Positions 1-8,912 of a stretch of DNA of 64,000 nt are shown here, one piece after another. Below the pieces are notes generated by a model that was given only the letters and a program-made list of their open reading frames with translations, was not told the origin of the DNA and did not search any database. Position 1 is the first letter of the stretch. Each line of letters opens with the position of its first letter. Made by a program: the position numbers and the translations under genes. The stretch is from the NCBI RefSeq assembly GCF_903994035.1, contig NZ_CAJEWB010000010.1:558001-622000 (forward strand). The letters run 5' to 3'. This stretch comes from Phocicoccus pinnipedialis (lineage in GTDB: Bacteria; Bacillota; Bacilli; Staphylococcales; Salinicoccaceae).

Positions 1-1494
1 ATTTCTGTCCAAAGTGCCGCCTACAAGTGTATTCATCTCTTCAACCGTTTTCTGGGCTGCCTCTTTTGAAATTACTTGTCTAACATTTGTTTCTTTACCC
101 TCATATATAGTATTTCCATTTTTCGGGTCTGTCACTGACTTTACAATGTATGGTTTTTTCATCATGCCGTCATTTAATAGTGCAGTCATCCCTTGAATCA
201 TTTGTATAGGGGTAACTGATAAGGTCTGTCCAAATGATGAGGTTTTTTGTTGGAGTTCATTGTCCCAAGCGATTTGCCCACTAGCTTCTGTGCTAAACTC
301 AGAGCCGGTTACTTCTCCGAAACCGAACTTTTTATAATAATCGAGCATTTTATCTGCACCGACTTTGTCTTGTAGGTCCATCATAAGGGTGTTTGATGAA
401 TACTGCATACCTTCGTTGTATGTGATTGTTCCCCAACCTTCAGTTTCCCAGTCATAAATCGTAGAATCCATGACGTCTCTAGACCCTGTCTCATAGTACT
501 CATTAGAATTGTACTTTCCTTCTTCAATAGCAGCAGCTAGTCCAAATACTTTGAATGTACTCCCAGGTTCAAACTGATATTCATACAGCATGTTTAACCA
601 GCTGTTACCAAACCCTTCTCGTGTATCGGGATTAAATGATGGTCTTTGACCTGCACCTAATATTTCGCCAGTTTTAGCATCTGCAACAAATGCGAATAAC
701 TCTTTTGGCTCGAAATATTTTTGCATCTCATCAAGTGATTCTTCTAAATAGAGTTGAATGCTAGAATCTAACGTTAGTTCTACATCCATACCGTCAATTG
801 CAGACTCTGTTTCAAGTGTGCCTGGTACAACATAACTCCAAATATCTTGAGTGTAGTTCGAAAATCCAGATTTACCATCAAGCTCCTCATTGTATTCACG
901 TTCAATACCAAGTGATCCGACAAGTTTTCCGTCCTCATTTGGTTCTGCAAATCCGATGATGTGGGATGCAAAAACTCCGTTAGGGTAGAACCGTTTTGTT
1001 TCAGGTAAAAATGTAAGACCGTCGAGTTCTTTACTTTCAAGTAGCTTTCTATTCTTATAGCTTACATTTCGTCCCTTAGTTCCAAATTCAACTTGGAATC
1101 TATCACTTTTTATTCCTTCATCTATCATCTTAATAATCTCTTTTTCAGACATTGACATTACTGTTGATAGTTCTTTAGCTACTTTCTTTTTGTCAGTCAG
1201 ATGGTTAGGATAATTATCATCAACAATTACAGCAATACGATAAGCTTCCATATCACTTGCAAGAATTTCTCCATGACGATCTAATATCTGTCCTCTATTT
1301 GATTCGAGTATTATAGACCTCGTGAACTTCTCCTCTCCGAGTTTCTCTAGGTCTGAATCATCTATACTTTTAAAGATCATTAATATAATAAAGTTAATTA
1401 CGATTAAAGCAAAAAACACTCCTAATATGATATAAATCAGGAGTGTAAATTTTGGGATGTTATGTGTGTTGATTGCTTTAAAATCTTTACTCAT
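1..1494 (-). CDS. pbp1: Penicillin-binding protein 1 (class B transpeptidase), 3' end cut by window edge
   Basis: Class B penicillin-binding protein that cross-links septal peptidoglycan with FtsW as partner. About 497 codons are present; the C-terminus lies outside the window. One N-terminal membrane helix spans about residues 16-40, followed by the dimerisation domain. The catalytic serine is in STFK at residue 312 and the second motif is SSN at 366-368, close to the spacing known for S. aureus PBP1. The KTG motif and any PASTA domains would lie just beyond base 1. The ATG at 1494 overlaps the end of ftsL by 8 bases, so the two are probably translationally coupled. The order mraZ-rsmH-ftsL-pbp1 is the usual division cluster. 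Confidence 0.95.
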   Translation of the reverse strand, partial: MSKDFKAINTHNIPKFTLLIYIILGVFFALIVINFIILMIFKSIDDSDLEKLGEEKFTRSIILESNRGQILDRHGEILASDMEAYRIAVIVDDNYPNHLTDKKKVAKELSTVMSMSEKEIIKMIDEGIKSDRFQVEFGTKGRNVSYKNRKLLESKELDGLTFLPETKRFYPNGVFASHIIGFAEPNEDGKLVGSLGIEREYNEELDGKSGFSNYTQDIWSYVVPGTLETESAIDGMDVELTLDSSIQLYLEESLDEMQKYFEPKELFAFVADAKTGEILGAGQRPSFNPDTREGFGNSWLNMLYEYQFEPGSTFKVFGLAAAIEEGKYNSNEYYETGSRDVMDSTIYDWETEGWGTITYNEGMQYSSNTLMMDLQDKVGADKMLDYYKKFGFGEVTGSEFSTEASGQIAWDNELQQKTSSFGQTLSVTPIQMIQGMTALLNDGMMKKPYIVKSVTDPKNGNTIYEGKETNVRQVISKEAAQKTVEEMNTLVGGTLDRN

Positions 1495-1864
1495 TCTGTT
1501 TTTCATACTTCTTTACAACCTTTACATTTCCATTTTCCATTTTGAGCCCAAGTTGATTGGCTTTTTCATAAATACGATCGTATGAAGAAAGGTGTGTGAC
1601 TTCAGTTGTAAGTTCATCTATCTCTTTTTCCTTAAACGAAATTTCATTCGTGAGTTGCGCTTGCGTTGCTTGATGTGCGTGTGCTTCTTGTTTCGTATGC
1701 AAGAAGAAATATGCACTAAGTGCAACCATAAGAATTAATACAGCGTAAATAAGCAGCTCATTAAAGCGCAAGTTGACCCACTTAGATTTCTTGACATACT
1801 CGTACTTCGGCTTATCTACATGTTCACTTCGCTGCTCAATTTTACGTATTCTTTCCGCTTGCAT
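1487..1864 (-). CDS. ftsL: Cell division protein FtsL
   Basis: Small bitopic divisome protein that forms a complex with DivIB and DivIC and helps activate FtsW-PBP1. The 125 residues show a basic cytoplasmic N-terminus, one membrane helix at about 37-55 and an extracytoplasmic coiled coil at about 58-95, which is the family layout. Sequence conservation in FtsL is low, so the call rests on this layout and on position between rsmH and pbp1. Its stop overlaps the pbp1 start by 8 bases. Confidence 0.9.
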   Translation of the reverse strand: MQAERIRKIEQRSEHVDKPKYEYVKKSKWVNLRFNELLIYAVLILMVALSAYFFLHTKQEAHAHQATQAQLTNEISFKEKEIDELTTEVTHLSSYDRIYEKANQLGLKMENGNVKVVKKYEKQNE

Positions 1865-1884
1865 ATTCTACACACTTCCGATCA

Positions 1885-2814
1885 TTATTTCAATTTTTTT
1901 GCGATTCTTAATTTCGCGCTTCGTGCACGTGGATTTTCGTTCAATTCTTCTTCTGATGCAAGAATTGGTTTCTTATTTACTCTCTTTAAAACCGGTTCGT
2001 ACCCTTCTGGTATAATCGGCATATTTTTAGGTAGCTCTGGCCCTCTTTCGTACTCCTGGTAAATCTGTTTACAGATTCTATCTTCTAGAGAGTGGAATGT
2101 AATCACAGATACTCGACCATCTTTATTCAATAGCTCTATTGCTTCTTCTAAACTCTTTTCAAATACTCCTAGTTCGTCGTTTACCGCGATTCTAAGCGCT
2201 TGGAAAACCCGTCTAGCTGGGTGCCCTGACATTTTCAAAAATTTAGCGGGAATTTTACTTTTAATGATACTTGCAAGTTCTGTCGTTGTTTCTATAGGTT
2301 GTATTTCACGAACTCGCTCTATTTCACGTGCAATTTGTTTTGAGAATTTTTCTTCACCATATCTGAAAAAAATTCTTACTAAATCTTCATAAGGATATGT
2401 ATTCACAATTTCGTAAGCGTCGAGTGATTGTGATTGATCCATTCTCATATCAAGTCTTGCTTCTTTTGAGTGTGAAAAACCACGCTCAGTGATATCGAGT
2501 TGTGGACTTGAAACACCTAGGTCGTAAAGAATGCCATCGATTCCTTCAATTCCTAGACGACCAAGCTCTGTTTTTAAGTGACTAAAATTACTGTGTATGA
2601 AGGTGATGTTTTCTACATTTTTGAACTTTTCTTTCGCTATGTTAATCGCGTATATATCTTGATCAAAAGCAATCACATGTCCATTAGGGACTTGACTAAG
2701 GAGATACTCAGTATGTCCGCCCCCACCAAGTGTTGCATCGACATAAATACCATTTGGTTTTATATTCAATCCATCGACTGTCTCTTTTAAGAGCACTGTA
2801 TTATGTTTAAACAT
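1885..2814 (-). CDS. rsmH: 16S rRNA (cytosine1402-N4)-methyltransferase RsmH (MraW)
   Basis: SAM-dependent enzyme that methylates N4 of C1402 in the 16S rRNA decoding centre. The 309-residue length is typical. The SAM-binding stretch DATLGGGGH is at residues 26-34, and the conserved [12 protein letters not shown] and [11 protein letters not shown] segments follow. It starts 10 bases after mraZ and precedes ftsL by 20 bases, in the standard dcw order. Confidence 0.96.
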   Translation of the reverse strand: MFKHNTVLLKETVDGLNIKPNGIYVDATLGGGGHTEYLLSQVPNGHVIAFDQDIYAINIAKEKFKNVENITFIHSNFSHLKTELGRLGIEGIDGILYDLGVSSPQLDITERGFSHSKEARLDMRMDQSQSLDAYEIVNTYPYEDLVRIFFRYGEEKFSKQIAREIERVREIQPIETTTELASIIKSKIPAKFLKMSGHPARRVFQALRIAVNDELGVFEKSLEEAIELLNKDGRVSVITFHSLEDRICKQIYQEYERGPELPKNMPIIPEGYEPVLKRVNKKPILASEEELNENPRARSAKLRIAKKLK

Positions 2815-2824
2815 GTTTTCACCT

Positions 2825-3256
2825 CTAAAAATTGAAGTCGATTAGCTCTTCGGCAATATCTTCAAAATTATCTTCAGATTCATCATAGAAATCGTTCCAT
2901 TTATCAGTATTCCAAATCTCTACTCGACTAGAAACACCAATAACAGTGCACGCTTTCGTTAAGCCTGCATATTCTCGTAATTTTTGTGGGATGTTAATAC
3001 GACCTTGTTTATCAACTTCTACTCGTGTTGCTCCTGAGAAGAACATTCTCATGAATTTACGTACATCTTTTCTAGTTAGTGGGAGTTCTTTCATTTTCTC
3101 TTCAATACGAGACCATTCATCGTTTGTATAGATAAACAAACATTTATCGAGTCCACGTGTAATCACAAATTCGTTAGAGAGTGAATCTCTAAATTTACTT
3201 GGCACAATAATTCTGCCCTTTGTATCTAAATTATGATTATATTCACCCATGAACAC
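2825..3256 (-). CDS. mraZ: Transcriptional regulator MraZ
   Basis: DNA-binding regulator of the division/cell wall cluster, built from two SpoVT-AbrB-like halves. The first half contains [17 protein letters not shown] and the second [15 protein letters not shown], the tandem signature of the family. The 143-residue length assumes the GTG at 3256, giving MFMGEY as in S. aureus. An ATG two codons later (3250) is equally possible because the purine-rich AGGTGGGGTGAG leader serves both. It is first in the cluster, and three direct repeats resembling its own operator lie just upstream (3288-3311). Confidence 0.95.
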   Translation of the reverse strand: MFMGEYNHNLDTKGRIIVPSKFRDSLSNEFVITRGLDKCLFIYTNDEWSRIEEKMKELPLTRKDVRKFMRMFFSGATRVEVDKQGRINIPQKLREYAGLTKACTVIGVSSRVEIWNTDKWNDFYDESEDNFEDIAEELIDFNF

Positions 3257-3287
3257 AGTCTCACCCCACCTCTATATTTCTAATTTA

Positions 3288-3311
3288 CCACAATCAACCA
3301 CTTTACTCCAC
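3288..3311 (-). promoter_or_regulatory. Candidate MraZ box: three GTGG direct repeats with 10-bp period
   Basis: On the minus strand the tetramer GTGG occurs three times with exactly 10-base spacing (plus-strand CCAC at 3288, 3298 and 3308); the middle copy reads AAAGTGG. MraZ is known to bind tandem GTG-containing repeats at 10-base intervals upstream of its own gene. A possible -10, TATGAT, lies at 3314-3319 with no clear -35, so the repeats would sit around the transcription start. The site is an inference from pattern and position. Confidence 0.65.
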
Positions 3312-3345
3312 ATATCATAGAATATTTTATAATAATTTTTATAAA

Positions 3346-3380
3346 AATAAAAAAACGATTTTCCATATTAGGAAAATCGC
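3346..3380 (-). terminator. Rho-independent terminator of bshC
   Basis: Nine-base-pair stem (3356-3364 with 3371-3379) and a 6-base loop. On the minus strand it is followed by a run of seven T then a T-rich stretch, just after the bshC stop. It separates bshC from the mra promoter. Confidence 0.85.
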
Positions 3381-3395
3381 TTGATATCAATATTT

Positions 3396-4967
3396 CTATT
3401 CTTTTATTAAAACGAGATTCTCGTGGTAAGTGAGTGGGGAATAATCCCACATTTGCGTATAAAATGTGAGTGGATGATAAATTCTTTCCTGTAGAACTCC
3501 AAAAGGGAGTAAAATTTGTTCGATTTCTTTTAAATCACTCAACTCATTTCTGATTTTTCTCATTGACTCAACTTTGTATCTTCTCTTTAAGTAGCCAACT
3601 TGTTTCATCTGCGCTTTATAGTTACTTTCAATGAGTTGTCTTTCCCAGTCTGACTCACAACAATGCTTTAAATCATCATATTGATTCATGACTTTTGCCT
3701 CTTGTTTTTCAAGTGCTTTTAAAAGCCGGCTATTTTCATTGTCTTTCATTAGCTCTTTTCTCTTCTTCTGTAAATCAGAAATTAAATCTTTGGTGAATGT
3801 CAGCTTATACTTGTCGAGTTTTTTACTAATCTCTTTTGGGAGATACATAAATTCCATACGTTTTAAAACTAGTGGCATTGGGACTTCTAGTGTTTCAAAC
3901 ACTTCATGTAATTCACCCCAATATTTCACTTCTGCACCACCACCAACAAAAATGAGTGTGTTAAACAAACACTCCTGCATGACCGGTCTGGTCACAACGT
4001 TATTGCTCATCTGCACAATGTCGGAATCAATCAATTTCAAAATCTCATCTTTTGTGTAAATCTCATCTTCTGTACGATAAATACCATCTTCAAATTTTAG
4101 AAGTGCCCGTTTATCATTTGAGTTAATGAAGAGATGTACGTTAGTCTCAGTGTCAATCGTCTTGTCGACATTAAAGTGTGAAGTGAATTTTTCTTGACCA
4201 CTTCTGAATGCCTTATCGATTTTTTCGTGCTTCAGGAACATCTTTTTGAATATTTCTTTTTCTAACTCACGAATCCCTTCACTGTGTGCGTTGACAATTA
4301 ATAATCCTTTATCTTTAAACAGCTCATGAACGAGTGACGTAAAAAAATCTGTCCATGAATGATAGTCCTCTAGCTTTTCAATAATAGAATCTTTTATTCG
4401 GACGAGTCGAGGTTCGTCTTTTAAATAGTTAAACATCTCGTCAACTACTGATTTCATTGCTTTCTTATCAAAATCATAGAAACCGATACTCATCGGAACT
4501 GTTAAGTTTGATTTGTATGAAATCTTCTTCACTCTGTTGTGATACTTGTCATATACATGCGTGTGATTCACTTCTTCATAATCGTGATCTTCCCCTGCAA
4601 TCCAGAACACTGGTATAGCATCGTAATCGTAATTTTTCTTTACATCATTTTGAAGTATGAAAAGCGAAATGATTTTATGAAGAATATACATTGGACTCAT
4701 TAAGAGTCCAGCTTGTTGTCCACCAATAATTACGCGGTGCCCATTTTTAAGCTTTTCAATATTTTTTATTTGAGCATCATCTAGTTCAAAAACACGCATT
4801 CCTTTTTCAATTTCATCAGCAAGTGCCTTCGTATGTTCGTGTACTGGTCTTTCAGTTATTTTACTAATCGTCTCTTTAGATAGTGTGTTCATTTCAAAGA
4901 ACTTTAAGTCATCTAGTTTGTTCTCTCTAATGAGCGGTTCATTATAATCAATATATTCGAAGATCAT
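3396..4967 (-). CDS. bshC: Bacillithiol biosynthesis cysteine-adding enzyme BshC
   Basis: Putative cysteine ligase for the last step of bacillithiol synthesis, adding Cys to GlcN-malate. At 523 residues it is close to the family's usual length. It shows the N-terminal nucleotide-binding-like segment VIIGGQQAGLLMSPMY, the motif FWIAGEDHDYEEVNH and a long C-terminal coiled coil at about residues 380-470. In staphylococci bshC lies directly upstream of mraZ, as here. It has its own terminator, so it is a separate unit from the mra cluster. Confidence 0.95.
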   Translation of the reverse strand: MIFEYIDYNEPLIRENKLDDLKFFEMNTLSKETISKITERPVHEHTKALADEIEKGMRVFELDDAQIKNIEKLKNGHRVIIGGQQAGLLMSPMYILHKIISLFILQNDVKKNYDYDAIPVFWIAGEDHDYEEVNHTHVYDKYHNRVKKISYKSNLTVPMSIGFYDFDKKAMKSVVDEMFNYLKDEPRLVRIKDSIIEKLEDYHSWTDFFTSLVHELFKDKGLLIVNAHSEGIRELEKEIFKKMFLKHEKIDKAFRSGQEKFTSHFNVDKTIDTETNVHLFINSNDKRALLKFEDGIYRTEDEIYTKDEILKLIDSDIVQMSNNVVTRPVMQECLFNTLIFVGGGAEVKYWGELHEVFETLEVPMPLVLKRMEFMYLPKEISKKLDKYKLTFTKDLISDLQKKRKELMKDNENSRLLKALEKQEAKVMNQYDDLKHCCESDWERQLIESNYKAQMKQVGYLKRRYKVESMRKIRNELSDLKEIEQILLPFGVLQERIYHPLTFYTQMWDYSPLTYHENLVLIKE

Positions 4968-5050
4968 TTAAAATTCTCCTAATGTTAAGTGTTACTGAAA
5001 TTATAAATAAATGGCGCGCGTTTCTCAAATCACACGCTTAAAAGTAGACA

Positions 5051-5077
5051 TAAAAAAAACACGGGGATAACCCCATG
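5051..5077 (-). terminator. Terminator of the yceD-rpmF operon
   Basis: A GGGG/CCCC core stem (5060-5066 with 5071-5077, loop ATAA) lies just after the rpmF stop. One position is a G-U pair only in minus-strand RNA, and a T run follows on that strand, which sets the direction. Confidence 0.85.
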
Positions 5078-5081
5078 TTAA

Positions 5082-5258
5082 TTAGTTAGCTACTGTAACT
5101 TCTTCGCCTTTATATGATCCACATTCTGGGCATACGCGGTGTGATAACTTCATTTCACCACAGTTTGGGCACTCTGTCATACCAGGTGCACTTAGTTTAA
5201 TGTGTGTACGGCGTTTATTTTTACGAGTTTTAGATGTTCTTCTTTTAGGTACTGCCAT
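5082..5258 (-). CDS. rpmF: 50S ribosomal protein L32 (zinc-binding form)
   Basis: Small ribosomal protein of the large subunit, 58 residues. It begins [19 protein letters not shown], the invariant L32 start. It carries two CPxC pairs (CPNC and CPEC) that bind zinc, so this is the C+ paralogue type. It is preceded by GGAGG and starts 3 bases after the yceD stop, the conserved yceD-rpmF pairing. Confidence 0.97.
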   Translation of the reverse strand: MAVPKRRTSKTRKNKRRTHIKLSAPGMTECPNCGEMKLSHRVCPECGSYKGEEVTVAN

Positions 5259-5261
5259 TGT

Positions 5262-5789
5262 TTAATCCTCCGTTTCGTCACTATTAAATAGTGATTGTAA
5301 TTTTTGAAGTCTTGGGTCAACAGGTCGTTCTTTTTCAAGTTCCTCTTCACTCCCAAAGACTTTCCAATTATCAGTGTTTGATGAACTTGGCAATGATTCA
5401 CTTTCCGTATATACATTCGGGATATTTACTATGATTAGTTCTCTCACAATTGGCTCAAGGTCAATTTCGTGAAGAACAGGATGGAGATTGTCATCTTGTT
5501 CGTCAATCTCACTATCTGATTCAATCGATTCGTCGAATATTTCAACTGTATCAATTGACAGTGGATAAATCACGGGTTCTCCAGAGCGACTATCTATCAT
5601 AGATACATCCGCTTCGATATGTAAGTTCACATCAAATCGTCTATTGCTATGAAGAATATCACCAGAAATTTCAATATCATGAATATGGAAGATATCACGT
5701 CGGTCTGTAACATCCTCTAATTGAATGTTTTGGTTAAAAGTAAATGCATTATCTTTAAACTTCCTAAGCTGTGAAAGTGACCACTTCAT
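5262..5789 (-). CDS. yceD: YceD family (DUF177) 23S rRNA accumulation protein
   Basis: Acidic 175-residue member of the DUF177/YceD family, needed for normal 23S rRNA accumulation in bacteria and plants; its molecular mechanism is not known. It begins MKWSLSQLRKF and is rich in Asp and Glu in the second half, as usual. GAGGTG lies 7 bases before the ATG. It forms an operon with rpmF and is divergent from tmcAL. Family assignment is firm because of length, composition and the rpmF linkage. Confidence 0.9.
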   Translation of the reverse strand: MKWSLSQLRKFKDNAFTFNQNIQLEDVTDRRDIFHIHDIEISGDILHSNRRFDVNLHIEADVSMIDSRSGEPVIYPLSIDTVEIFDESIESDSEIDEQDDNLHPVLHEIDLEPIVRELIIVNIPNVYTESESLPSSSNTDNWKVFGSEEELEKERPVDPRLQKLQSLFNSDETED

Positions 5790-5927
5790 CTCTCTTCACC
5801 TCTTATAAGCACAACAAATATTGTACAGAAATATCGGTTTAGTGTCAAGTTTTTTTCTTAACACAATTGCTTTTAATTTAGTAATCTTTGATATACTAAT
5901 TATAACTATATCATGGTGGTGTTTAAC

Positions 5928-7064
5928 TTGAAAATACTTTCTCTTATAACTGAATATAACCCGCTTCATAATGGGCATATTTATCATATTAAAAAATCAA
6001 AAGAACTAGTGGATCCAGATGTCACAATCGCAATAATGAGCGGTAACTTTACCCAACGTGGTGAGCTAGCAATCATCAACAAATTTGACCGTGCAAAAGA
6101 AGTCATCAAACACGTTGACCTTGTGATAGAATTACCACTTATCAATGCAATCAGCTACGCAGACGATTTTGCAATTGGTGCTATAAAAATGGCAATGGAA
6201 CTTGGCACGACAGATATATGTTTTGGAAGTGAATCTGGAGATATAGACGCTTTTAAAGAAGCATTAAAAAGCGAACGTGAAGTTAATCAAGGTGAACTTA
6301 AATCACTTATTAAGTCAGGTATATCATATCCTCGTGCAATCGAATCACTCACGTATAATACTTTGCTCTCTGAACCGAATAACACACTCGGCATCAGTTA
6401 TTTGAGAGCAATCGAAACTCTTGGAGCAGGTATCACGCCACATACTATTAAACGTAAAGGTAGCGGTTTTCATGATGCACATGACGCAGCGAATGATTTC
6501 CAAAGTGCCACAGGTCTACGTAAATTACTAAAAAATAAGGAAGAGCAAACCGCTGAGAAATACATGCCCTATCGTCTTGCAAGAAAAATTATTACCCGTG
6601 GTGTTGTAGACAATGAGATCATATTCGATACATTGAAGACAATAATTCTAAGAAGTACACCGGACGAATTAAAAACAATTTATACGATGACTGAAGGTCT
6701 TGAGAACAGATTAATTGAATACATTAAACAAGCAAACACTTATGAGGAATTTTTAACATTAATTAAAACAAAAAGATATACTTGGACAAGACTCTCGAGA
6801 CTCTTAATCTATGTATTGTTAAATGTTACTGCTTACGATGTGGAAGAAAGAGATCTACCCACTGCTGTGCGTGTACTTGCCATGAACGTTACTGGACAAT
6901 ATTACCTTTCAACATTAAAAGGAAAACAGGTTTTCACAAATATCAATAAAAAAACGAGCACTTATTTCAAAGATGAAATCAAGGCAACCGCAATCTATAA
7001 CACACTGACTGGAACAACAATGAACGACTTTAATACACCCGTCATAATCCATAGAAGAGTATAA
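5928..7064 (+). CDS. tmcAL: tRNA(Met) cytidine acetate ligase TmcAL (YlbM)
   Basis: Nucleotidyltransferase-fold enzyme that makes N4-acetylcytidine at the wobble position of elongator tRNA-Met from acetate and ATP. The N-terminal motif TEYNPLHNGH (residues 8-17) is the family's HxGH site, and the ISYLRAIE segment follows. I place the start at the TTG at 5928: GGTGGTG precedes it by 6 bases, and it gives MKILSLITEYNP, matching family N-termini. The upstream in-frame ATG at 5913 lies just ahead of that ribosome-binding site and has none of its own. Length is then 378 residues. Confidence 0.93.
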   Translation: MKILSLITEYNPLHNGHIYHIKKSKELVDPDVTIAIMSGNFTQRGELAIINKFDRAKEVIKHVDLVIELPLINAISYADDFAIGAIKMAMELGTTDICFGSESGDIDAFKEALKSEREVNQGELKSLIKSGISYPRAIESLTYNTLLSEPNNTLGISYLRAIETLGAGITPHTIKRKGSGFHDAHDAANDFQSATGLRKLLKNKEEQTAEKYMPYRLARKIITRGVVDNEIIFDTLKTIILRSTPDELKTIYTMTEGLENRLIEYIKQANTYEEFLTLIKTKRYTWTRLSRLLIYVLLNVTAYDVEERDLPTAVRVLAMNVTGQYYLSTLKGKQVFTNINKKTSTYFKDEIKATAIYNTLTGTTMNDFNTPVIIHRRV

Positions 7065-7067
7065 ATA

Positions 7068-7097
7068 AGACCTTATACCAGAAAGGGTATAAGGTCT
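7068..7097. terminator. Bidirectional terminator between tmcAL and coaD
   Basis: A perfect 12-bp stem (7068-7079 with 7086-7097) with a 6-base loop lies between two convergent genes. T tracts are weak on both sides. Confidence 0.75.
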
Positions 7098-7110
7098 TCA
7101 TCTTTAAAAA

Positions 7111-7596
7111 CTACTTTTTAAATTTTTCTTTTAATGCGTTTTCTACATTTGGAGGTACCACGTCACTTACCTTGCCACCGTGACGTGCCACGTCTTTAGC
7201 AATCGAGCTCGAAATAAATGAGTATTTGTTATTTGTCATTATGAACATCGTTTCAACGTTGTCATTAAGTTTTCTGTTCATTGACGCCATCTGCATTTCA
7301 TACTCAAAGTCAGAAACAGCACGCAATCCTCTGACTATAGCAGTTGCCCCTACTTTATTACAAAAGTCAATTAAAAGACCATCAAACATCTTAACTTCTA
7401 CATTATCGATTGTTTTCATCGTCTCTTCAATTAGTTCTATGCGCTCCTCAGGCGTAAATAAGCCTGTCTTGTTCGCGTTTGTTGAAACACATACATAAAC
7501 TATGTCAAATACGCGTGATGCACGTTCTATGATGTCCATATGACCATATGTGATTGGGTCAAATGAACCTGAACATACAGCGATTCTTTTAGTCAT
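7111..7596 (-). CDS. coaD: Phosphopantetheine adenylyltransferase
   Basis: Catalyses the penultimate step of coenzyme A synthesis, joining ATP and 4'-phosphopantetheine to dephospho-CoA. The 161 residues show the [10 protein letters not shown] start, with the TxGH nucleotide-binding motif at residues 16-19, and the ISSSIAKDV motif near the C-terminus. Its start overlaps the rsmD stop by 8 bases, the conserved rsmD-coaD pair of Bacillales. Confidence 0.97.
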   Translation of the reverse strand: MTKRIAVCSGSFDPITYGHMDIIERASRVFDIVYVCVSTNANKTGLFTPEERIELIEETMKTIDNVEVKMFDGLLIDFCNKVGATAIVRGLRAVSDFEYEMQMASMNRKLNDNVETMFIMTNNKYSFISSSIAKDVARHGGKVSDVVPPNVENALKEKFKK

Positions 7597-8131
7597 CTAA
7601 ACCTCTCCTTAAAAATTGACACTTTGTCGTTCCCTGCTCGATTACTTTTTCTATTGTAAATGGCGCAACTTCGATGTTTTCATTTTTCGCACTCTCAACA
7701 ATGATTACCCCATCAGATTTTAATAAATCTAATTCATCGATCATGTGTATCGCGATATTTGCAAGTTCTTTATGATATGGTGGATCTATAAAGATAAAGT
7801 CAAACTGTCTCCCTCTTTTATGTAATGCTTTTAATGCTCTTCTATAATCATTTCTGTATACTTCGATGTCTTCTTGTAAATCTCGTATGTTACTTTTGAT
7901 GACTTTTAATGCATCCACTGCACCGTCTATTATAACCGCCCGTTCGCCACCTCTTGAAAGTGCCTCAATAGTAAGGGCACCACTCCCACCAAAAAGATCT
8001 AGTATATCTCCATACATACTACCTAAAGAACTAAACATGGACTCTCTTAACTTCTCTCCTGTTGGACGTGTATCATTTTTCTTTAATGTTTCAATTCGTT
8101 TGTTTTTATACTTTCCTGCGATAATACGCAC
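7589..8131 (-). CDS. rsmD: 16S rRNA (guanine966-N2)-methyltransferase RsmD
   Basis: SAM-dependent methyltransferase acting on G966 of 16S rRNA. The SAM loop [14 protein letters not shown] and the catalytic DPPY motif ([12 protein letters not shown]) are both present. The GTG at 8131 is preferred as start: AGGTGAT precedes it and it gives MRIIAGKYK, as in other members. An upstream in-frame TTG (8155) lacks a ribosome-binding site. Length is 180 residues. Overlaps coaD by 8 bases. Confidence 0.94.
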   Translation of the reverse strand: MRIIAGKYKNKRIETLKKNDTRPTGEKLRESMFSSLGSMYGDILDLFGGSGALTIEALSRGGERAVIIDGAVDALKVIKSNIRDLQEDIEVYRNDYRRALKALHKRGRQFDFIFIDPPYHKELANIAIHMIDELDLLKSDGVIIVESAKNENIEVAPFTIEKVIEQGTTKCQFLRRGLDD

Positions 8132-8202
8132 GATATCACCTTTCTTTCTCACCAAATTAATTTTATACTAATAGATAGAACATGAATAAAAGGAGAATTC
8201 CC

Positions 8203-8571
8203 TTGCAAAAATTTATTTTACTTGGCCATGGTTACAGCGAAATTTTTGAGTTGCAAGCATTGATAGAATATAACCACGCCCGCATAGATAAAGCCGTTTT
8301 TATTCATCACGAAGATGCACCTTCAACATTCGTACTCATCATGAAGCCTGCAGTACAGAACTTCCAAGCACTCTATACAATCTTAAGAGGTTTGCGTAAA
8401 GGCTATGAAGGTGAAATGTATACGCTCATTTCTAAATGGTTAGATAATAAAAACATACAAAAAATTGATATGTCTTCTAGAGATCCTGAGGATTTCCATG
8501 AAGAAGATCTTTATTACCAATACATTATTGGCGTGTTACGGTTAAACCACATCATCCCACCACTTAACTAG
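8203..8571 (+). CDS. Conserved Staphylococcaceae hypothetical protein (DUF7147-like)
   Basis: A 122-residue soluble protein of unknown function with the pattern QKFILLGHGYSEIFEL near the start. I recall similar small proteins beside rsmD in staphylococci, but no function is known to me. The start is taken as the TTG at 8203, because AGGAG lies 7 bases before it. The upstream ATG at 8182 contains that AGGAG inside its own reading frame and has no site of its own. Its 3' end overlaps ylbG convergently by 8 bases. Confidence 0.75.
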   Translation: MQKFILLGHGYSEIFELQALIEYNHARIDKAVFIHHEDAPSTFVLIMKPAVQNFQALYTILRGLRKGYEGEMYTLISKWLDNKNIQKIDMSSRDPEDFHEEDLYYQYIIGVLRLNHIIPPLN

Positions 8572-8833
8572 TCTGGTATGGTGGTGAAAGTGTACCTTCA
8601 TCATGCTTTTTATACTCAGTTTTAATGTTTCTATACTCTGACTCTATAACCTTTGTCACATATTTTAATTTAGATAAATGATCGAGTGTTTTATCGAGTT
8701 CAGATTCATTAATATAAACGAGAAGGTATTTCTGCTTAGTATTCACATATACGACATTCCCATAACGGCGTAATTGTCGTATAAATTTATTTTGTTTAAA
8801 ATATATATATAAACCGATACGTCTTGTTAACAT
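8564..8833 (-). CDS. ylbG: YlbG family protein (UPF0298/DUF2129)
   Basis: Small cytoplasmic protein (89 residues) of the YlbG/DUF2129 family; function unknown. It shows the family pattern RRIGLYIYFKQNKFIRQLRRYGNVVYV and a LKYVTKV segment. The ATG at 8833 is preferred over the GTG at 8842 because AAGGTG sits 6 bases ahead of it. In Bacillus the order is ylbF-ylbG-ylbH(rsmD)-coaD. Here a GDPD gene and a plus-strand gene are interleaved. Confidence 0.88.
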   Translation of the reverse strand: MLTRRIGLYIYFKQNKFIRQLRRYGNVVYVNTKQKYLLVYINESELDKTLDHLSKLKYVTKVIESEYRNIKTEYKKHDEGTLSPPYQTS

Positions 8834-8912
8834 ATTACTCACCTTTATATCCCTTTAGACGTATCATAACATATTTATGAATTTTACTAATATACAAAAA
8901 TGGAGGATTCAT

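Noticed and set aside
780-1040. 86-codon minus-strand frame
   Set aside because: Out-of-frame shadow inside the PBP1 coding region.
5192-5416. 74-codon minus-strand frame across rpmF and yceD
   Set aside because: Shadow of two well-supported genes in other frames, with no ribosome-binding site.
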